A stretch of 64,000 nucleotides of DNA from Chitinimonas koreensis (GTDB taxonomy: Bacteria > Pseudomonadota > Gammaproteobacteria > Burkholderiales > Chitinimonadaceae): positions 1,017,001 through 1,081,000 of the forward strand of contig NZ_CP060704.1 of the NCBI RefSeq assembly GCF_014353015.1, given 5' to 3'. Every line of letters starts with the position of its first letter. Within the stretch, counting starts at the first letter, position 1. The position numbers and the translations under genes are program-made. The notes under the pieces were generated by a model that did no database searches, was not told the DNA's origin, and saw nothing but the letters and a program-made list of their open reading frames with translations. Of this stretch, positions 40,927 through 48,965 are shown in pieces.

Positions 40927-42116
40927 TGCCGGTGCTGAAGCGCCTGGCGATCGGCGCCGCGCTGGCCCTGGTCGCGGGGATCGGCTACGGCTGGTTCAAG
41001 GGCGATGGCGTTGCGGTGGCCGCCGTGGGTCCGCAGGCATCGGCGGCCGCGGCTTCGGCAGCCGTGCCGGCGCCAATCGCTTCGGCGGATGTCGGCGCGG
41101 GGGCCGCAGTCCCGACCGATGCGCCGTCTTCGAAGCTGCCGCCGGCGGTGCAGGCGCTGTTCCACGCGCCGGACCTGTACGCCGTCCACCTGCGCTACCG
41201 CGACAGCGGCAAGCCGGAGGAACTCTACGCCGCCTGGCGCGCCATCGACGTCTGCGGGCGGATGGCCAAAGGCCTGCGCGCCGGCAAGTCGGCCGATGCG
41301 CTGACCCGCGATCCGGACGGCGAGCGGCCGACCTACCACGAGGAGCCGAAGCTGCAGCAGGCGATGGAGCGCCTGCGCGCGCCGCATCTGGCGCGCTGCC
41401 GCGGCTTCGTCGAACTGGCCGATGCCGGCAGGGTGCGGGCCGAGCTGATCCGCCGCGCCGCCGCGCTCGGTTCGCTGCCGGCGCGGCTGTCGCTGTCGCG
41501 GCCGCCGAACCCCAAGCGCGATCCCGAGCGCTTCGCCGCCTGGCAACAGGATTTCCGCCGGCTGGCGGCCGAGGCGCTTAGCGGCGGCGACCCGCTGGCG
41601 CTGTGGACGCTGGCCGAGCACAACGGCGGCTTCGTGCCGGCGCTGGACTACGCTGTGGTCCGGCAGCAGGAAAAGGACCGGCTGGCGCTGCTGGACCGGC
41701 TGGTGCCCGGCATGGGCGCGGCCTTCGCGCCGCGCCAGGATGCCGACTACCGCAGCGAGCGCGCACTGGTGCAGCAGGCCTTCGCCGCCGTGCTGCGCGA
41801 ACGGGCGGTGCAGGGCGGTTACGACCTCGGCCCGCGATCCAGCGCCGCGATGCTGTATTGCGAGCGGCACAGCTATGTGCAATGCGGCGATGCGCGCGGC
41901 CTGCGGCAGCGTCTCGACCTCGGCGACCGCGACCTGGCCATCCGCCGCTTCAAGGCGGCTGGCCACAGCGATGCGGCGGTGGCGGAGGTGCTGCGCGCCG
42001 TCGACCAGCAGGCGCGCGACGAGGACGCGCGCCATGCGCAGCTGAAGCGGATGCTGGACGAAGCGATCGAACGCGGCGATTTCGGCCCGCTCGGCCTCGG
42101 GGAACGGCTGATCTAG
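40926..42116 (+). CDS. membrane-anchored protein of unknown family, copy A
   Basis: 396 residues; I do not recognise the family. A single N-terminal membrane helix (about 6-24, RLAIGAALALVAGIGYGW) or uncleaved signal leads through an Ala/Pro-rich segment to a mostly helical domain. Conserved with copy B are PPAVQALFHAPDLYAVHLRY, EELYAAWRAIDVC, RCRGFVELAD, AALGSLPARLSL and the tail MLDEAIERGDFGPLGLGE. Four cysteines (in DVCGRM, ARCRGF, MLYCER and VQCGD) are shared and could form two disulfides in the periplasm. Translation is coupled to DUF815. Confidence 0.8.
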   Translation: MPVLKRLAIGAALALVAGIGYGWFKGDGVAVAAVGPQASAAAASAAVPAPIASADVGAGAAVPTDAPSSKLPPAVQALFHAPDLYAVHLRYRDSGKPEELYAAWRAIDVCGRMAKGLRAGKSADALTRDPDGERPTYHEEPKLQQAMERLRAPHLARCRGFVELADAGRVRAELIRRAAALGSLPARLSLSRPPNPKRDPERFAAWQQDFRRLAAEALSGGDPLALWTLAEHNGGFVPALDYAVVRQQEKDRLALLDRLVPGMGAAFAPRQDADYRSERALVQQAFAAVLRERAVQGGYDLGPRSSAAMLYCERHSYVQCGDARGLRQRLDLGDRDLAIRRFKAAGHSDAAVAEVLRAVDQQARDEDARHAQLKRMLDEAIERGDFGPLGLGERLI

Positions 42117-42159
42117 GCGTAGGCCTGAATTCGCCGGCGCTGCGCCGGACGTCAATACG

Positions 42160-42191
42160 GACGGGCACCCGGAGCGATCCGGCTGCCCGTC
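42160..42191. terminator. bidirectional hairpin between convergent genes
   Basis: GACGGGCA (42160-42167) pairs with TGCCCGTC (42184-42191), with an inner CCGG/CCGG extension. It lies between the convergent copy A gene and the solute-binding protein gene. T tracts are weak, so function as a terminator is likely but not certain. Confidence 0.5.
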
Positions 42192-42243
42192 GTCATTGAA
42201 GCCACGGCGGCAGCGATGCCGCCGCCGCGGAGAAGCGCCGGCC

Positions 42244-42987
42244 TCAGATCCCGGCCTGGCTCGCCATCTTCGCCAGCGTGCCGTCCTTCTGCATCGCCTC
42301 CAGCCCCTGGTTCAGCGCCTTGAGCTTCTTGTCGTGGTCCGGCGCCTTGCGCGAGATCGCCACGTAGAGCGGCAGCTTGTCGACCGCCGGCTCGATCCAG
42401 CCGACCTGGCCCTTGGCCGCGGCGGCCGAGGTATCGAGCAGGTGGCGCGCCACGCCCTTGTCGATCAGCACCAGGTCGACCCGGCCGGCGCCGAGCTTGA
42501 GCAGGTTGGTGCTGTCGTCGACCACCTCGGTGGTGCGCAGCTTGGCCTCCTCGAAGGCCTGCGGATTGGCGTAGCCGCGCACGGTGCCGATGCTGTAGTT
42601 CTTCAGGTCCGCCAGCGACTTGTAGGCGATGGCCTTGTCGTTGCGCTTGTAGAAGCCGATCTGGTTCGAGCCCAGCGGCTCGGAGAACAGGAACCACTGC
42701 TCGCGTTCCTTGTTGCGCCAGATGCCGATCACGCCGTCGGCCTGGCCTTCCTTGCCGTCGTCGAGCGCGCGCGCCCACGGCAGCACCGAGACCTTGGCGG
42801 TGTAGCCGCCGCGCTTGAAGGCCTCGGTCGCGATCGCCACGATCACGCCGCCCTGCGGCAGGCTGGCGCTCATATAGGGCGGGTAGTCGGTGGTGGTCAG
42901 GTTGACCGTGTCGGCGGCCAGCGCCGGCACGAGCGATGCGCCGAGCACGGCGGCGGCGAGGAAGGGCAGGGCGTGGCGGGCGAACAT
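42244..42987 (-). CDS. periplasmic solute-binding protein (family 3 type)
   Basis: 247 residues with a signal peptide cleaved after PALA (about residue 24). The mature part resembles amino-acid-type binding proteins: NLTTTDYPPYMSASLPQGGV, EAFKRGGYTAKVSVLPWARA, YSIGTVRGYANPQAFEEA and the closing KLKALNQGLEAMQKDGTLA. No permease or ATPase gene is adjacent, so it is an orphan binding protein. An open frame extends upstream but the ATG at 42987 is the correct start. A 49-base part of its upstream region (43015-43063) recurs at 44616-44664. Confidence 0.85.
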   Translation of the reverse strand: MFARHALPFLAAAVLGASLVPALAADTVNLTTTDYPPYMSASLPQGGVIVAIATEAFKRGGYTAKVSVLPWARALDDGKEGQADGVIGIWRNKEREQWFLFSEPLGSNQIGFYKRNDKAIAYKSLADLKNYSIGTVRGYANPQAFEEAKLRTTEVVDDSTNLLKLGAGRVDLVLIDKGVARHLLDTSAAAAKGQVGWIEPAVDKLPLYVAISRKAPDHDKKLKALNQGLEAMQKDGTLAKMASQAGI

Positions 42988-43014
42988 GGCGGCCTCCTTG
43001 GCGGTCCGGACGTC

Positions 43015-43063
43015 CTTCGTGTTAGTTTCGCCGCTTCCCCAAATCAAGCCGAGCCGCCAGTCG
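43015..43063. repeat. 49-base direct repeat, left copy
   Basis: CTTCGTGTTAGTTTCGCCGC and the following bases match 44616-44664 with only a few differences after the first 28 identical bases. This copy is the upstream region of the solute-binding protein gene. The two copies flank copy B of the unknown membrane protein and mark a duplication. Confidence 0.75.
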
Positions 43064-43099
43064 CGCCGCATTTTATTGATGCGCCGCACCGCGGTCCGT

Positions 43100-43126
43100 G
43101 CTCGGGCCGGTGGCCTGGCAATTCGC
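43100..43126 (+). pseudogene. fragment of the DUF815 gene 3' end
   Basis: GCTCGGGCCGGTGGCCTGGC and the next seven bases match 40871-40898 (the codons for VAWQFA in the DUF815 gene) with one missing base and one substitution. It lies 20 bases before copy B, just as the DUF815 tail precedes copy A. It has no start of its own and is a relic of the duplication. Confidence 0.7.
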
Positions 43127-43146
43127 AACTGTCTCGGGAGACGGAC

Positions 43147-44361
43147 ATGAGACCCAGATCGAAACGGTTGGTGGCAGGCCTCGCGGTCGTGCTGCTGTTG
43201 GCCGCCGCCGGCTATGGCTGGCTCAAGTACGGCGGGAAGCGATCCGTAATGCTCCCGCTGCGGCCGGCCGCTGCTGCGGTGCCGGCCGTGCAGGCCGTCG
43301 CATCGAGGGATATCGAAGCGGGCTCCCAGGTACCGGCGACCGCTCCAGCATCGAACCTGCCGCCTGCGGTACGGGCCTTGTTCTATGCGCCGGACCTGTA
43401 CGCCGTCCATCTTCGCTACCGCAATGGCACGCGGCCTGAGGAGCTCTACGCCGCCTGGACCGCCATCGACGTCTGCCGGGAGATCGCCGAGAGGCTGCGC
43501 GCCGGCAAATCGGTCGAGGCGTTGAGCCGCGATAAATATGGCAACCAGTTGCTCAAACTGGCTCCCGAGCTTCAGCAGTCGGTAGAAAAGCGGCAGCAGT
43601 TGGTAGAACGGATGCGCAAGCCGCATGTGGCGCGTTGCCAAGGCTTTGTCGAACTGGCCGACGTATTCAAGGTCAGGACCGATATCGTGCGTCGCGCGGC
43701 GGCACTCGGGTCGCTGCCGGCCCGGTTGTCGCTTGCTTGGCAACCGGACCCGCCGGCCGATCCCGCGTACCGTACCGCCTGGCAACAGGAGGCCCGCCTG
43801 CTGGCGATCGAGGCGCTCAAGAGCGACGATCCGCTGGCCTTGTGGGCGTTGGCTCGGTCCGGCTTCTACGTACCGGCTGCGGACCTTGCAGCGATCCGGC
43901 AACAGGAAATCGAGCGCAAAGCGTTGCTGGAACGATTCACGCCCGGCTACGGTCGGCTCTCCCCGCAGCCGCTGCATGCCGATTACCGCGACGAGCGCAT
44001 GTTGATGCATTGGACACTTGCCGCGGTGCTGCGCGAGCGGGCGGTACGGCGCGGCTACGACCTGGGGCCGCAGTCCAGCGCCGCGATGCAGTACTGCCAG
44101 GACGAGAACTACATCCAATGCGACCGCACGCTCGGTTTCCGGCTGCGCATGAGCCGCGACAACCACGATATCGCGATCCGCTTGTTCGGCGAAGCCAGCC
44201 GCAGCGATGCCGCGGCCGCGGAGACGATACGTCTTGCCGAGCAGCAGGTCCGCTACGACGAAGCGCGCTATGCGCAGGTCGAACGGATGCTGGATGAGGC
44301 GATCGCACGAGACGACTTCGGCCCGTTGGGCCTGGGCGAATTCGTGCTTTTCAATCGCTGA
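43147..44361 (+). CDS. membrane-anchored protein of unknown family, copy B
   Basis: 404 residues, a paralogue of the protein at 40926 along its whole length. It has the same N-terminal helix (RLVAGLAVVLLLAAAGYGW) and the same blocks PPAVRALFYAPDLYAVHLRY, EELYAAWTAIDVC, RCQGFVELAD, AALGSLPARLSL and MLDEAIARDDFGPLGLGE. The four cysteines are conserved. A short insertion near residue 140 (QQSVEKRQQLV) is specific to this copy. It is less GC-biased at third positions than copy A, suggesting relaxed or different constraint. Function unknown. The ATG follows GGGAGACGGAC. Confidence 0.8.
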   Translation: MRPRSKRLVAGLAVVLLLAAAGYGWLKYGGKRSVMLPLRPAAAAVPAVQAVASRDIEAGSQVPATAPASNLPPAVRALFYAPDLYAVHLRYRNGTRPEELYAAWTAIDVCREIAERLRAGKSVEALSRDKYGNQLLKLAPELQQSVEKRQQLVERMRKPHVARCQGFVELADVFKVRTDIVRRAAALGSLPARLSLAWQPDPPADPAYRTAWQQEARLLAIEALKSDDPLALWALARSGFYVPAADLAAIRQQEIERKALLERFTPGYGRLSPQPLHADYRDERMLMHWTLAAVLRERAVRRGYDLGPQSSAAMQYCQDENYIQCDRTLGFRLRMSRDNHDIAIRLFGEASRSDAAAAETIRLAEQQVRYDEARYAQVERMLDEAIARDDFGPLGLGEFVLFNR

Positions 44362-44615
44362 TCGGCACTGGCCGTGGGCTCTCCCGGCGGAATCCGGATC
44401 GGATATGCCCGGAATCGTGCCTGCGGGTTCGAAGCGGTCCGGGCGCATGCAGCGGCCCGATCGATCGAAGCGAGTCCTGACCGAGGCAGTGCCTGCCGGG
44501 GTCTTCTTTTGCATGGGCGGACGGCGCAGAGATGAGGACCTGCGGCTCGGACCGGGGATGGACGCCGGGTTCGGCCTGATCGGATCGAAGACGGTCCTTT
44601 GGTGGAGCGGGCACG

Positions 44616-44664
44616 CTTCGTGTTAGTTTCGCCGCTTCCCCAATCCAAGCCGGCCCGCCGATCG
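44616..44664. repeat. 49-base direct repeat, right copy
   Basis: CTTCGTGTTAGTTTCGCCGC and the following bases match 43015-43063. Here it lies before the Nudix gene, and no solute-binding protein gene follows it on the left, so it is an orphaned upstream region. Confidence 0.75.
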
Positions 44665-44696
44665 TCTTCCGGCGGTGGGCCGGCGCACGCACCGCC

Positions 44697-45638
44697 ATGA
44701 CCGAAACCAAGATCACCCACGTCGCCGCCGGCATCCTGATCCGCCCGGACGGCCAGTTCCTGCTCGGCTCGCGCCCCGAGGGCAAGCCCTATGCCGGCTG
44801 GTGGGAATTCCCCGGCGGCAAGCTCGAGGCCGGCGAGACCGCGCTGGCTGCGCTCGGGCGCGAGCTGGAGGAGGAGATGGGCATCCGCGTGACCGCGGCC
44901 CAGCCCTGGCTGGTGCAGACCTTCACCTATCCGCATGCGCGCGTGCGGCTCAATTTCTTCAAGGTCACCGGCTGGGACGGCGAGCCGCATCCGCACGAGG
45001 GCCAGGCCTTCGCCTGGCAACGGCCCGGCGCGCTGACGGTCGAGCCGGTGCTGCCGGCCAACACGCCGATCCTGCGTGGCCTGCAGTTGCCGGCCGAGCT
45101 GGCCTTCTCCAACGTCGCCGAGCTCGGCGAAGACGCTTGGCGCGAGCGGCTCGAACAACGGTTGCAGGCCGGCCTGGGCTGGCTGGTGCTGCGCGAGCCG
45201 CAGCTCGATCCGGCCGGCTATGCCGCGCTGGCGGCGCGCGTGCTGGCGCAGGTGCGCCGCCACGGCGCGCGGCTGCTGCTGCACGGCGCGCCCGGGCTGG
45301 CAGGCGAGCTCGGCGCCGACGGCGTGCACCTGCCGGCGCGCGAGCTGATGAAACTGGGCGAGCGGCCCGAGGGCTGGTGCGGCGCGTCGGTGCACGGCGC
45401 CGAGGAATTGGCCCGCGCCGGCGAGTTGGGCCTGGATTACGCGGTGCTCGGCACCATCAAGCCTTCGCTCAGCCATCCGGGCGTCGCCCCGCTGGGCTGG
45501 GACGGCTTCTCGGCGCTGGTCGGCCAGGGCTGGCCGCTGCCGGTCTACGGCATCGGCGGCCTCGCGCCGGCCGACCTGGCCGATGCCTGCGCCGCCGGCG
45601 GCCAGGGCGTGGCCATGCTGCGCGCTGCCTGGGCATGA
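44697..45638 (+). CDS. Nudix hydrolase (MutT-like) fused to a ThiE-like domain
   Basis: 313 residues. The N-terminal Nudix domain (about 1-130) has the full Nudix box GGKLEAGETALAALGRELEE followed by EMGI, as in MutT 8-oxo-dGTP pyrophosphohydrolases. The C-terminal half (about 140-313) is a TIM-barrel resembling thiamine phosphate synthase, with DGVHLPARELM, GASVHGAEELARAGELGLDY and PVYGIGGLAPADL. The family occurs as such fusions in beta- and gammaproteobacteria. The ThiE half is reduced and may not be catalytic for thiamine. Its stop overlaps the next start (ATGA). Confidence 0.9.
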   Translation: MTETKITHVAAGILIRPDGQFLLGSRPEGKPYAGWWEFPGGKLEAGETALAALGRELEEEMGIRVTAAQPWLVQTFTYPHARVRLNFFKVTGWDGEPHPHEGQAFAWQRPGALTVEPVLPANTPILRGLQLPAELAFSNVAELGEDAWRERLEQRLQAGLGWLVLREPQLDPAGYAALAARVLAQVRRHGARLLLHGAPGLAGELGADGVHLPARELMKLGERPEGWCGASVHGAEELARAGELGLDYAVLGTIKPSLSHPGVAPLGWDGFSALVGQGWPLPVYGIGGLAPADLADACAAGGQGVAMLRAAWA

Positions 45639-46054
45639 CGCGCGCGGCGGGCCTGGGCCTGGCGATCGCCGTGCTGCTGGCCCTGCTGGCGGCCGGCTGG
45701 TGGCTGCGGCCTGCCGAGCCGGCGGCGGCCACGGTGGTCGAATGCGCCGACCTGGCGCATGCCTGCCGCTTCCGGCATGCCGGCCGGAGCTGGACGGTGC
45801 AGGCCGACCGGCCGCCGTCGGCGCTGCGGCCGTTCCGGCTCGGCGTGACGGGGACGGATGTGCCGCTGACTGCGCGTTTCGGCATGGCCGGCATGGAGAT
45901 GGGGCCGATCGCGGTCGCGCTGAAGCCGGCCGGGCCGGGCGAGCAGGCTGCCCAGGCGCTGTTGCCGCTGTGCGTGCAGGGCCGGCGCGACTGGCGGCTG
46001 TGGCTCGACGGCGACGGCGGGCGGATCGAGCTGCGCTTCACGGCCGCCGGCTGA
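45635..46054 (+). CDS. exported or anchored small protein with Met-rich motif
   Basis: 139 residues; family not recognised. An N-terminal hydrophobic helix (about 5-24, GLAIAVLLALLAAGWWL) is followed by a periplasmic domain with Cys residues in VVECADLAHACRF, a Met-rich stretch FGMAGMEMGPI and a late LLPLCVQGRRDW. Short methionine clusters of this type occur in periplasmic copper-binding proteins, but nothing else supports that here. Coupled to the Nudix-ThiE gene. Confidence 0.7.
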   Translation: MTRAAGLGLAIAVLLALLAAGWWLRPAEPAAATVVECADLAHACRFRHAGRSWTVQADRPPSALRPFRLGVTGTDVPLTARFGMAGMEMGPIAVALKPAGPGEQAAQALLPLCVQGRRDWRLWLDGDGGRIELRFTAAG

Positions 46055-46145
46055 GCGGCCGCCGCTGGCCGCGGCAATTTGTTGCACTGCGGGAACTCTG
46101 CCGCGCCGGCCCGCTCCTAACGGCGGAGCCGGCCGACTCGCCGCG

Positions 46146-46173
46146 TTTGGCAGCGGTCATTTCGCTTTATAAT
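46146..46173 (+). promoter_or_regulatory. sigma-70 type promoter of dacC
   Basis: TTTGGC (46146-46151) and a perfect TATAAT (46168-46173) are separated by 16 bases, 37 bases before the ATG of the carboxypeptidase gene. Confidence 0.65.
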
Positions 46174-46209
46174 CCCGCGTTCTCGCCTCACCCCGCCTTC
46201 CATTCCCGC

Positions 46210-47337
46210 ATGAAAAAAATCCTGATCGCCGCCGTGGCCGCGCTGTCGCTCCACGTATCGGCCGCCTTGCCCGTGCCGCCGGCCCCCGAACTGTCCGCCC
46301 GCGCCTACCTGCTGCTCGACGTGAAGAGCGGCGCCACGCTGGCCGCCAAGGATCCGGACGCCCGCGTCGAGCCGGCCTCGCTGACCAAGCTGATGACCGC
46401 CTACCTGACCTTCAAGGCGCTGCAGGAAGGCCGCATCAAGCCGAACCAGCAACTGACCGTGTCGCAGAAGGGCTGGAAGACCGAGGGCTCGCGCATGTTC
46501 CTCGATCCGAAGAAGCCGGCCACGGTCGACGAGCTGATCCGCGGCATGATCGTGCAGAGCGGCAACGACGCCTGCGTGACGCTGGCCGAGGCGATCGCCG
46601 GCAGCGAGGAGACCTTCGCCGGCATGATGAACCAGCAGGCCGCGCGGCTCGGCATGAAGAACACCCACTTCATGAACTCGACCGGCCTGCCGGACGCGCA
46701 GCACTACACCACCGCGCGCGACCTGGGCATCCTGGCCGCGGCGATCATCCGCGACTACCCGCAGTACTACCCCATCTATTCGATGAAGGAGTACCGCTAC
46801 AACAACATCACCCAGCCCAACCGCAACCAGCTGCTGTACCGCGACGCCGGCGTGGACGGCATGAAGACCGGCCACACCGAGAGCGCCGGCTACTGCCTGG
46901 TCGCCAGCAAGCACGAGGCCGACCGCCGCGTGCTGAGCGTGGTGCTGGGCACCGATTCGGACAACACCCGCGCCAACGAGAGCGCGCGCCTGCTCGGCTA
47001 CGGACTGCAGTTCTTCGATACTTCCAGGCTCTACGCCGCGCGCCAGCCGGTGAGCCAGGCCCAGGTCTACAAGGGCCAGGCCGCCAGCGTCGCCGTCGGC
47101 TTCGACCGCGACCAGTTTCTGACGCTGGCCAAGGGCGGCCTGGCGCGGCTGCAGAAGCAGGTCACGCTGCAGGCGCCGCTGGTGGCGCCGATCAAGGCCG
47201 GCCAGGTGGTCGGCAAGGTCACGCTGAGCCTCGACGGCCAGGCGCTGGGCGAGCTGCCGCTCAAGGCGCTGGCGCCGGTCGAGGAAGCCGGCCTGTTCGG
47301 CCGCCTGGCCGACAGCGTCAAGCTGTGGTTCCGCTGA
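46210..47337 (+). CDS. dacC: D-alanyl-D-alanine carboxypeptidase (PBP5/6 type)
   Basis: 375 residues with a signal peptide (cleaved near SAA, about residue 19). It trims the terminal D-Ala of peptidoglycan stem peptides in the periplasm. The three active-site motifs are intact: Ser57-x-x-Lys60 in SLTK, Ser117-Gly-Asn in SGN, and Lys219-Thr-Gly in KTG. A PBP5-type C-terminal beta domain follows (about 275-355) and the tail FGRLADSVKLWFR is the amphipathic membrane anchor. The symbol dacC versus dacA cannot be decided by sequence alone. Confidence 0.93.
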   Translation: MKKILIAAVAALSLHVSAALPVPPAPELSARAYLLLDVKSGATLAAKDPDARVEPASLTKLMTAYLTFKALQEGRIKPNQQLTVSQKGWKTEGSRMFLDPKKPATVDELIRGMIVQSGNDACVTLAEAIAGSEETFAGMMNQQAARLGMKNTHFMNSTGLPDAQHYTTARDLGILAAAIIRDYPQYYPIYSMKEYRYNNITQPNRNQLLYRDAGVDGMKTGHTESAGYCLVASKHEADRRVLSVVLGTDSDNTRANESARLLGYGLQFFDTSRLYAARQPVSQAQVYKGQAASVAVGFDRDQFLTLAKGGLARLQKQVTLQAPLVAPIKAGQVVGKVTLSLDGQALGELPLKALAPVEEAGLFGRLADSVKLWFR

Positions 47338-47339
47338 GC

Positions 47340-47777
47340 ATGACCGTGCGACTGCGCTCCGCCGTGCCGGGCGATGCCGCGGTGCTGGCGGAACTCGCCG
47401 GCGAACTCGGCTACTCCAAGTCGGCCGAGGCCATGGCCGGCACGCTGGCGCGCCTCTTGCCGCGCGACGATCAACTGCTGCTGGTGGCGGAGCGGGCCGG
47501 CCAGGTGGTCGCCTGGCTGCATGCCGCCGAACGGGAGGCGCTCGAATCGCCGCGCCGCCTCGAGGTGATGGGCCTGGTCGTCGCCGGCACGCAGCGCGGC
47601 CAGGGCCTCGGCGCCGCGCTGATGGACGCGGCCGAGTCGTGGGGCCGTGCGCGCGGACTGGAAATCGTCCAGCTCCGCTCCAATATTCAACGTGAGGCGG
47701 CGCACCGCTTCTACCGGCGGATCGGCTACGCCAGCAGCAAGACCTCGCTGCTGTTCCAGAAGCCGCTGTCGGACTGA
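47340..47777 (+). CDS. GNAT family N-acetyltransferase
   Basis: 145 residues, GNAT fold. It begins MTVRLRSAVPGDAAVLAELA; the acetyl-CoA loop is VAGTQRGQGLGAALMDAAE; and NIQREAAHRFYRRIGY is the conserved C-terminal segment. It starts two bases after the dacC stop and lies between dacC and the D-amino acid transaminase, so it may act on a cell-wall-related amine, but the substrate is unknown. Confidence 0.86.
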   Translation: MTVRLRSAVPGDAAVLAELAGELGYSKSAEAMAGTLARLLPRDDQLLLVAERAGQVVAWLHAAEREALESPRRLEVMGLVVAGTQRGQGLGAALMDAAESWGRARGLEIVQLRSNIQREAAHRFYRRIGYASSKTSLLFQKPLSD

Positions 47778-47819
47778 ACCCGGCGCGGCAGGCCCCGGCG
47801 CCGCCCAGCAAGGATCGCC

Positions 47820-48683
47820 ATGCTCTATCTCAACGGCCAGTTCATGCGGCGCGAGGACGCCAAGGTCTCCGCGCTCGACCGCGGTTGCCTGTTCGGCGAC
47901 GGCGTCTACGAGGTGATCCCGGTCTATTCGCGCAATCCGTTCCGGCTCGACGAGCACCTGTCGCGGCTCGAGGCCAGCCTCGCCGCCATCGGCCTGGACA
48001 ACCCGCATCCGCGCGCAGAATGGGCGCGGCTGGTGCGCGAGGCGATCCGGCTGCAGGATTTCGACGACCAGTCGGTCTACCTGCACGTCACCCGCGGCGA
48101 TGCCGGCGAGCGCGATTTCCCGTTCCCGCAGGGCGTCGCGCCGACGGTGCTGATCAACCCGACCGCGCTGGTCACCCCGCCGGCCGCGCTCAAGGCCGCC
48201 GGCGTCAAGGCGATCAGCCATGCCGACTTCCGCTGGCTGCGCTGCGACGTGAAGTCGCTCAACCTGCTGCCGACCGTGCTGCTGCGCGAGGCGGCCAGGC
48301 GTGCCGGCTGCGCCGAGTGCGTGATGTTTCGCGACGGCTTCCTCAGCGAGGGCGCGGCCAGCAATATCTTCGTGGTGCGGGACGGCGTGCTGGCCTGCCC
48401 GCCCAAATCCAACCTGATGCTGCCCGGCATCACCTACGACCTGGTGATCGAGCTGGCGCGCGCGAACGGCGTGCCGCTCGAAGTGCGACCGGTGAGCGAA
48501 GCCGAGGTCCGCGCCGCCGACGAGCTGTGGATGACCAGCAGCACGCGCGAAGTGCTGGCCATCGTCGAACTCGACGGCCGGCCGGTCGGCGACGGCCGCG
48601 TCGGCCCCATGGCGCAGCGGCTCGACGCGCTGTACCAGGACTTCAAGAACCAGGTGATGCGGGCAGGAAAGGAACAAGCATGA
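47820..48683 (+). CDS. dat: D-amino acid aminotransferase
   Basis: 287 residues, class IV PLP-dependent aminotransferase. The PLP lysine is Lys145 in RCDVKSLNLL, and GFLSEGAASNIFVV and WMTSSTREVLAI are the family's phosphate and substrate loops. RGCLFGDGVYEVI near the N-terminus favours D-amino acid transaminase over BCAT. It would make D-Glu or D-Ala, in keeping with the neighbouring D-Ala carboxypeptidase gene. Its stop overlaps the DUF493 start (ATGA). Confidence 0.9.
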   Translation: MLYLNGQFMRREDAKVSALDRGCLFGDGVYEVIPVYSRNPFRLDEHLSRLEASLAAIGLDNPHPRAEWARLVREAIRLQDFDDQSVYLHVTRGDAGERDFPFPQGVAPTVLINPTALVTPPAALKAAGVKAISHADFRWLRCDVKSLNLLPTVLLREAARRAGCAECVMFRDGFLSEGAASNIFVVRDGVLACPPKSNLMLPGITYDLVIELARANGVPLEVRPVSEAEVRAADELWMTSSTREVLAIVELDGRPVGDGRVGPMAQRLDALYQDFKNQVMRAGKEQA

Positions 48684-48952
48684 GCCAGGACCAGGACAAG
48701 CCCCTGATCGAATTCCCCGCGCGCTTCCCGATCAAGGTGATGGGCGCGCGCCACGACGATTTCTCGCAGACCATCTTCGAGGTGGTGCGCGTGCACGCGC
48801 CCGACCTGGTGGCCGAGGACATCGAGCTGCGCGTCAGCTCGGGCGGCAACTACGTGTCGCTGACGGTGACGGTGACCGCGATCTCGCAGGCCCAGCTCGA
48901 CGAGATCTACCGTGCCGTGACCGGCCACCCCATGGTCAAGTACGTACTGTGA
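48680..48952 (+). CDS. DUF493 family protein (YbeD-like)
   Basis: 90 residues with an ACT-like fold: FPARFPIKVMGARHDDF, then SSGGNYVSLTVTVTAISQAQ and the C-terminal GHPMVKYVL. E. coli YbeD lies between dacA and lipB, the same context as here. The role is unproven, though the ACT-like fold suggests a regulatory or binding function near lipoate synthesis. Its start overlaps dat; lipB begins 13 bases after its stop. Confidence 0.9.
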   Translation: MSQDQDKPLIEFPARFPIKVMGARHDDFSQTIFEVVRVHAPDLVAEDIELRVSSGGNYVSLTVTVTAISQAQLDEIYRAVTGHPMVKYVL

Positions 48953-48965
48953 GCGCAGGCGCCGC

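Noticed and set aside
42988..44514. 5' extension of the solute-binding protein frame to 44514
   Set aside because: It runs antisense to copy B; the ATG at 42987 yields a normal signal peptide.
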